Positions 59,842 to 64,000 of a DNA stretch of 64,000 nucleotides are shown here, one piece after another (position 1 is the first letter of the stretch; each line of letters begins with the position of its first letter). This DNA is from Oscillospiraceae bacterium (GTDB taxonomy: Bacteria > Bacillota > Clostridia > Oscillospirales > Oscillospiraceae): contig SVLS01000004.1 in the NCBI GenBank assembly GCA_015067835.1, forward strand, positions 39,333 to 103,332, in the 5' to 3' direction. The notes under the pieces are model-generated. The model was given only the letters and a program-made list of their open reading frames with translations. It did no database searches and was not told the origin of the DNA. Both the position numbers and the translations under genes were made by a program.

Positions 59842-60798
59842 TTACAGCCCGTTTACAATGCTCTCCGGGCGGTTTCCGTCCAGAAAACGCACAACATTTT
59901 CCGTCACTTCCTCGTGCAGTGCCCGGAATGCTTCACAGGTGTTCCAGGCAATATGGGGCGTCAGTGTTACATTGGGCATCGCCAGCAATCTACTGTCCAG
60001 CATCCCCTGCTCTTTTTCAAAAACATCCAGACCTGCACCCCAGATTTCTTTTTGCTCCAGCGCGTCCACCAGGTCCGCCTCGCAAACCAATCCGCCGCGG
60101 CTGGTGTTGATGAAAATAGCCGTTTTTTTCATCTTGCGGAATTGCTCCCGGCTCATCAGATGGTAAGTGCTTTCCATCAGCGGTAGATGCAGAGTAACAA
60201 AATCGGACTGCTCCAACAGCTCATCCAGACTAACCGCCTTTGCACCATAGTCCTGTGCAACCTCCTGACTGACATAGGGGTCATATACCAGAGCCTTCAG
60301 TCCGAAAGCATTTGTTCGAGTGCACACATTCCTTGCAATTCTTCCGAAGCCTACAATTCCAATGGTTTTTCCTGCCAGGCGCCAGGAGGTGCCCATTGCG
60401 GACACATTCCACTTTCCTTCCCGTACGCAGTCGTTCATCAGCGTCAGCCGCTTTGCGCAGGAAAGCAGCAAGGAAACGGCGTGCTCTGCCACATCCACCG
60501 CACCATAATTGGGCGCATTGCAAACAATGATATTCTTCTGGGCAGCATAGGTGTAATCAATGGTGTCAAAGCCGATACCGTAGCGGATAATGAGCTTGCA
60601 GTGCTTCAGGCAGTCAATCATTTCTCTGTCCACTACCACCGCATTAATCAGCAATATATCTGCTTCGGCTGCAAGATGCATCATTTCCTCTTTGCTTTTT
60701 CCGATATGTAAGGAAAAATCTGCATCAGGACGTTTTGAAAATCTGTCCAACTCATACTGAAAGTCCGCCTCAACACCGCTAAGTGCTACAATTTTCAT
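59842..60798 (-). CDS. D-2-hydroxyacid dehydrogenase (NAD-dependent, SerA/GhrB-like)
   Basis: A 318-residue two-domain dehydrogenase. The Rossmann motif is TIGIVGFGRIARNV (about residue 147) with an acidic residue in VYDPYVS, favouring NAD. Catalytic residues are Arg in NTSRGGLV, Glu in AGLDVFEKEQ and His in TPHIAWNT. It interconverts a 2-oxo acid and a D-2-hydroxy acid. The gene starts 20 bp after the aldolase-hydrolase fusion, so it probably reduces or oxidises an acid made or used by that enzyme. The substrate is not determined. Confidence 0.88.
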   Translation of the reverse strand: MKIVALSGVEADFQYELDRFSKRPDADFSLHIGKSKEEMMHLAAEADILLINAVVVDREMIDCLKHCKLIIRYGIGFDTIDYTYAAQKNIIVCNAPNYGAVDVAEHAVSLLLSCAKRLTLMNDCVREGKWNVSAMGTSWRLAGKTIGIVGFGRIARNVCTRTNAFGLKALVYDPYVSQEVAQDYGAKAVSLDELLEQSDFVTLHLPLMESTYHLMSREQFRKMKKTAIFINTSRGGLVCEADLVDALEQKEIWGAGLDVFEKEQGMLDSRLLAMPNVTLTPHIAWNTCEAFRALHEEVTENVVRFLDGNRPESIVNGL

Positions 60799-60818
60799 AG
60801 AATGATTCCTCCGCTTTC

Positions 60819-62405
60819 TTATACACCGGAGGCAATCATATCCTCAAACTGCTTGGTGATATACGCCAGGCGCCTATCCAGAGCTGTGGTATCGATGAAC
60901 GGATTTGGTTCACCGTTTTTCATTCTCGCCCATTTTCCTGCGGTATCCACATCACCAGGATGATTGCCAATCAAAATGTCAACCTTTTCGTTACGAACCT
61001 TGTCGAGAGACTGACGGAATGTATCCCGCAGACTCAGCGGCAAACCTCTTGCCTGCAGGAAGCCGTTGGTCATAGAATTGACCCCTGCGCCGCCGAACAT
61101 TGCCGCCGTATAAGTATTCACGCCATCATCCACATTGAAGAAATAAGACATCGTGCCTTCCGTATGCCCGGGCGTAGAAACTGCACGAATGGAGGTTTTG
61201 CCGCAGGTAAAGACATCTCCGTCCTCCAGAAGAATGTCAGGCTTGAATTGCTCGATGTATTCAAAGCCCAGCTCCTGCGCCCATGTCAGCTCTACTGTGC
61301 CGTCTACATAAGGCGCATCTGCCTTGCCGATAATTGTTTTTGCGCCGGTCAGCTCCACCAGCGCCTTAGTACCGCCAATGTGGTCATAGTGACCGTGAGA
61401 ATGAAGAATATACTTAATATCCATCGGGTCAAGTCCCAGCTTGCGCATACCCTCCGTTACCAGGTAAGTACATTGGGGATAATTGGAGTCCAGCAAAATC
61501 AGACCATCCCCGGTGTCAATGACGTGAGAGGAAACATAACGGTTGCCCACAAAATACAGATTGCCGAAAATCCGGAAGGGCTCCATATATGCTTCCCACG
61601 GTTTTGTGGTCAAATAGCCTTCAAAGGGCTTTGCAACTTCGTCCTTGCGGAAGGAATCGATACGGCTTCTGTTCCGCTTCAGCTCCATTGCCAGATGGGT
61701 CTCTTCCACACCAACCCAGAAGATGTTCATTCCTTCCATATACCAGCGCTCTGCGACCTTGTCATCGTCCATAAAAATACCGATGGACTTTTGATGCTTG
61801 TCGCAAATTGCAATGGTTTTACGGATATTCTCCACCACAGGCTCGGCATTGATATTCAGTCCACAGCCCATAGAAACAGCCATATCATTGGGCCCGATAA
61901 TGATACCGGCAATCTGATCGCCGTACTTTGTCAGCATCTCATCCAGCAAATCGGTGCCCAATTTAGACTCAATTTGTAAAAACAGCAGGCGGTTTTTGTT
62001 AAAAGCATCCACATCCTCGCCCGGACGCAGCAGGCCTCGGCCGCCAACGCCCTTTTTGCCATAAGGATAGAAGCGCATGGAAGAAATGGCTGTCTCCACC
62101 TGCTCCATAGATTCGGTACGGGGAATCAGCACGCCATCTGCACCCATATCAATGGGCTTGGAAATGCAATGGTACTCACAGTCCTGTACGCGGGTAATAA
62201 CCGGCAGCCCCACCTGATTGCACATCTGCAAAAAATCGCCGATGGTTTCCGGATTAAAAGAACCGTGCTCCAAATCCATCACCAACATATCCAGACCGCA
62301 GGATTTATACAATCCCGGGAGCTTGGTAAATCCCAAATGGCAAAGCATGGTGGAAAAAATCTTTTCCCGCTTTTCCAGCTTCTCTTTCAACGCATCAATC
62401 ACCAT
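60819..62405 (-). CDS. HpcH/HpaI-type aldolase fused to a metallo-beta-lactamase-fold hydrolase
   Basis: A 528-residue single open frame with two enzyme domains. Residues 1 to about 255 are a class II pyruvate aldolase: MDLEHGSFN (base His), ITRVQ (Arg), FLQIES (metal Glu) and IIIGPNDMAVSMG (metal Asp). Residues about 280-528 are an MBL hydrolase: HSHGHYDHIGG (HxHxDH, 337-342), STPGHTEGTMSY and LIGNHPGD supply the zinc ligands. Both sites look intact. GGAGG precedes the ATG. Divergent from an AraC regulator and co-directional with a D-2-hydroxyacid dehydrogenase. A combined carbon-carbon cleavage plus ester, lactone or thioester hydrolysis is inferred. Confidence 0.85.
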   Translation of the reverse strand: MVIDALKEKLEKREKIFSTMLCHLGFTKLPGLYKSCGLDMLVMDLEHGSFNPETIGDFLQMCNQVGLPVITRVQDCEYHCISKPIDMGADGVLIPRTESMEQVETAISSMRFYPYGKKGVGGRGLLRPGEDVDAFNKNRLLFLQIESKLGTDLLDEMLTKYGDQIAGIIIGPNDMAVSMGCGLNINAEPVVENIRKTIAICDKHQKSIGIFMDDDKVAERWYMEGMNIFWVGVEETHLAMELKRNRSRIDSFRKDEVAKPFEGYLTTKPWEAYMEPFRIFGNLYFVGNRYVSSHVIDTGDGLILLDSNYPQCTYLVTEGMRKLGLDPMDIKYILHSHGHYDHIGGTKALVELTGAKTIIGKADAPYVDGTVELTWAQELGFEYIEQFKPDILLEDGDVFTCGKTSIRAVSTPGHTEGTMSYFFNVDDGVNTYTAAMFGGAGVNSMTNGFLQARGLPLSLRDTFRQSLDKVRNEKVDILIGNHPGDVDTAGKWARMKNGEPNPFIDTTALDRRLAYITKQFEDMIASGV

Positions 62406-62536
62406 AATCGTAAACCTCCATCATTCAAAACTTTTGGCGCAAACTGTGTCAAATACATCATAACACATATTGTAGCAACATCCAGTGCATATCCTGCTTA
62501 TTATTCTGGTTTTCTACATATTTTGCTCTTTGCTAA

Positions 62537-62566
62537 TTGCTTTTTTTCTTTTTTTCGTGTTATACT
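62537..62566 (+). promoter_or_regulatory. promoter of the AraC-family gene
   Basis: TTGCTT (62537-62542), 18 bp, TATACT (62561-62566) with an extended -10 TGT. The 192-bp divergent region (62406-62597) also offers a weaker minus-strand TTGACA-18-TTGAAT for the fusion gene and is where the regulator would be expected to bind; I found no clear direct-repeat operator. Confidence 0.6.
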
Positions 62567-62597
62567 GTTTTCAAACACCAAGAAAAGGCGGTAAAAT

Positions 62598-63470
62598 ATG
62601 ATACACATAAACAGCAACTGCAGCGGCAGCAGTCTGGGCATCAATCTGAAAGAGCCGTTTCAATTCAACAAGCTTCGTATTTTCGGGCAGCATCCCCTTT
62701 CCGGCTATCATTATCATAATGGCTACGAGCTGTGTTACATCACAGACGGAAGCTTTTACTACTTCATCAAAGACCAGACCTACTATGTCAAGCGGGGCGA
62801 CTTTATTCTCATCAATGCCTATGATATTCACAGCACTTCCAATCAGTCCAACGGTGAATATGAACGCTTCCTTATGAACTTTAAAAAAGAATTCTTTGAA
62901 GAGAATTTACCGGAGATTGAAGCGCTATCCCTCTTTAACAGTCTTAAAAATGGACCTCTGATCATTCAGCCGAACGCCCAGGAGCATCCCCTTGTTCAGC
63001 AGCTGATGTATGCCATGCACCGTGAGGTAGAAAATGGGAGCAGTGGCTCCAAGCTGTTTCTTCGTGCAGCATTGATGCAGCTGCTTGTACTCATCAGCCG
63101 CCATCAGGAGAGCAACACCGCCCAGTGTACCCACTATATGAACAATACTCACAAAACCGTTTCTGAAATCAGCGCCTACATTAATAATCATTATCGAGAG
63201 GATTTAACGCTGAGCGCCATCGCAGAGAAATTCTACATCAGCCAGTACCATTTCTCCCGGGTTTTCAAAAAATACACCGGCTTTACTTTTGTAGAGTATT
63301 ACAACAATATCCGTGTCAAGGAAGCACAGCGGCTTCTGGTTCAAACAAATCAAAGAATCTCCATGATCAGCTCCCAGTTAGGCTTCAAGAGTGACAGCCA
63401 CTTCGGACGGGTTTTTAAGCAGGTTGTGGGTATTTCCCCGCTGAATTACCGGAAGGCCAATCGGAAGTAA
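62598..63470 (+). CDS. AraC-family transcriptional regulator with a cupin sensor domain
   Basis: A 290-residue regulator. The N-terminal cupin (about 25-110) has GYHYHNGYELCYITDGS and KRGDFILINAYDIHS, the two cupin motifs with His residues. The C-terminal double HTH (about 190-288) reads LTLSAIAEKFYISQYHFSRVFKKYTG (in parts) and ends in the signature IGFKSDSHFGRVFKQ-like block followed by SPLNYRK. It is divergent from the aldolase-hydrolase operon, which it most likely activates in response to a pathway intermediate. AAGGCGG precedes the ATG. Confidence 0.93.
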   Translation: MIHINSNCSGSSLGINLKEPFQFNKLRIFGQHPLSGYHYHNGYELCYITDGSFYYFIKDQTYYVKRGDFILINAYDIHSTSNQSNGEYERFLMNFKKEFFEENLPEIEALSLFNSLKNGPLIIQPNAQEHPLVQQLMYAMHREVENGSSGSKLFLRAALMQLLVLISRHQESNTAQCTHYMNNTHKTVSEISAYINNHYREDLTLSAIAEKFYISQYHFSRVFKKYTGFTFVEYYNNIRVKEAQRLLVQTNQRISMISSQLGFKSDSHFGRVFKQVVGISPLNYRKANRK

Positions 63471-63479
63471 ATAAAAAAA

Positions 63480-63664
63480 GCACCCCATTGGGGTGCTCTG
63501 CCAGAGAAGAAAGGATTGTTTACATTTCTTCATACCTTTATATTGATTTCTACTTACAAGTCTACGACCTGCAATCAGAAATCAATGGATTTTCCCACGG
63601 CCTAAAAACATGCCACCGGCATGTTTCCTTAACGGCCTTTCAAATCCCATTCGCCATAAAAAGA
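63480..63664. repeat. 185-bp tandem repeat, copy 1
   Basis: The first of two head-to-tail copies. Each starts with GCACCCCATTGGGGT, a hairpin that here can also end araC transcription. It then contains TTGATTTCT...AGAAATCAA and AAACATGCC/GGCATGTTT inverted repeats. The two copies differ at five positions by eye. No credible gene: a 100-codon frame crosses the repeat junction and lacks a ribosome-binding site. Confidence 0.9.
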
Positions 63665-63849
63665 GCACCCCATTGGGGTTCTCTACCAGAGAAGAAAGGA
63701 TTGTTTACATTCCTTCATACCTTTATATTGATTTCTGCTTACAAGTCTACGACCCGCAATCAGAAATCAATGGATTTTCCCACGGCCTAAAAACATGCCA
63801 CCGGCATGTTTCCTTAACGGCCTTTCAAATCCCATTCGCCATAAAAAGA
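63665..63849. repeat. 185-bp tandem repeat, copy 2
   Basis: The second copy, about 97 percent identical to the first, running into a third partial copy (the hairpin at 63850-63870) directly beside the tRNA gene. The hairpin in this copy has lost one pair (GGGGTT for GGGGTG). The shared segment after the hairpin, AGAAGAAAGGATT, resembles the tRNA 3' part AGAAGGAGGGATT, hinting that the unit arose by duplication involving the tRNA end. Confidence 0.9.
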
Positions 63850-63879
63850 GCACCCCATTGGGGTGCTCTTTTTATGGCG
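63837..63879 (-). terminator. 20-bp perfect inverted repeat: terminator of tRNA-Ser, overlapping its CCA end
   Basis: The left arm at 63837-63856 (CGCCATAAAAAGAGCACCCC) and the right arm at 63860-63879 are perfect complements around ATT. The right arm includes the last five bases of the tRNA gene. On the minus strand the GC-rich core is followed by CTTTTTATGG, so it can terminate the tRNA transcript. Confidence 0.85.
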
Positions 63880-63966
63880 GAGAAGGAGGGATTTGAACCC
63901 TCGATACCCTTTTGGGGTATACACGATTTCCAATCGTGCGCGCTCGGCCAGCTACGCGACTTCTCC
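63875..63966 (-). tRNA. tRNA-Ser (anticodon GGA)
   Basis: On the minus strand the acceptor stem GGAGAAG pairs with CTTCTCC, with a G discriminator and an encoded CCA. The anticodon stem-loop CGATTGGAAATCG shows anticodon GGA, decoding UCC/UCU. A long variable arm (TATACCCCAAAAGGGTATCG) is typical of class II tRNA-Ser, and the T loop is GGTTCAAATCC. Length is 92 nt including CCA. Confidence 0.95.
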
Positions 63967-64000
63967 AAGTTTTGCAATCAGCTTGCATATAATACTACAT

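Noticed and set aside
63488..63790. A 100-codon plus-strand frame across the 185-bp repeats
   Set aside because: It spans the repeat junction in two different frames of the same unit and lacks a convincing ribosome-binding site.

Overview
The window reads as one contiguous stretch of chromosome from an endospore-forming member of the Clostridia. The evidence is a complete eight-gene spoIIIA operon, a SipL-type DUF3794/LysM protein, Gram-positive PolC, an FHA-FtsW fusion and a SpoIIIE/TepA/DapA neighbourhood. Balanced base composition and the overall gene repertoire suggest Oscillospirales, but the genus cannot be fixed from this sequence. No phage, insertion sequence, CRISPR array or replication origin was seen; most of the window is core genome packed into tight operons on the minus strand.

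Layout. 0-2.6 kb: plus-strand rpmG-secE-nusG-rplK-rplA behind a clear sigma-A promoter, ending in a terminator without rplJ/rplL. 2.6-6.8 kb: minus-strand yqhY-nusB-(TsaD paralogue)-xseA-xseB-ispA. 6.8-11.4 kb: spoIIIAA-AH with a sigma-E-like promoter. 11.4-22 kb: pyrH-frr-uppS-cdsA-dxr-rseP-ispG-polC, divergent from glnS (22.1-23.8 kb). 23.9-25.9 kb: two G3E (CobW-like) GTPases, one with a long His/Cys tandem repeat. 26.0-26.2 kb: a candidate small RNA. 26.2-31.1 kb: sipL, a 49-residue Cys-rich protein, and a PBP/FHA-FtsW pair. 31-36 kb: nfo, a lipoprotein, DUF1294, cysteine desulfurase-mnmE, and a divergent radical SAM gene sharing an operator-like dyad. 36-45.8 kb: yajC, queA-tgt, dapA, udp with an ECF S component, ftsK/spoIIIE, a degenerate UppP homologue and tepA. 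45.9-53.8 kb: a NahK-like sugar kinase, a TSCPD protein, and tig-clpP-clpX-lon-engB. 53.9-59.2 kb: lepB-rbgA-rnhB-yraN-dipeptidase-(threonine-synthase-like)-phosphoesterase. 59.3-59.7 kb: rplS with a leader that can pair with its own Shine-Dalgarno.

The least ordinary part is 59.8-64 kb. An AraC regulator is divergent from a two-gene operon encoding an HpcH/HpaI aldolase fused to a metallo-beta-lactamase-fold hydrolase, and a D-2-hydroxyacid dehydrogenase. This looks like a small inducible catabolic or metabolite-repair module acting on a 2-oxo or 2-hydroxy acid. It is followed by two 185-bp tandem repeats and a 20-bp inverted repeat that reaches into the 3' end of a tRNA-Ser(GGA) gene. Other proteins that depart from their family are the UppP homologue with substituted active-site motifs, the threonine-synthase-like protein lacking the PLP-lysine region, and the TsaD paralogue.

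All product calls rest on reading motifs and family resemblance by eye; no database search was run. Promoter, leader and small-RNA calls are pattern-based predictions.
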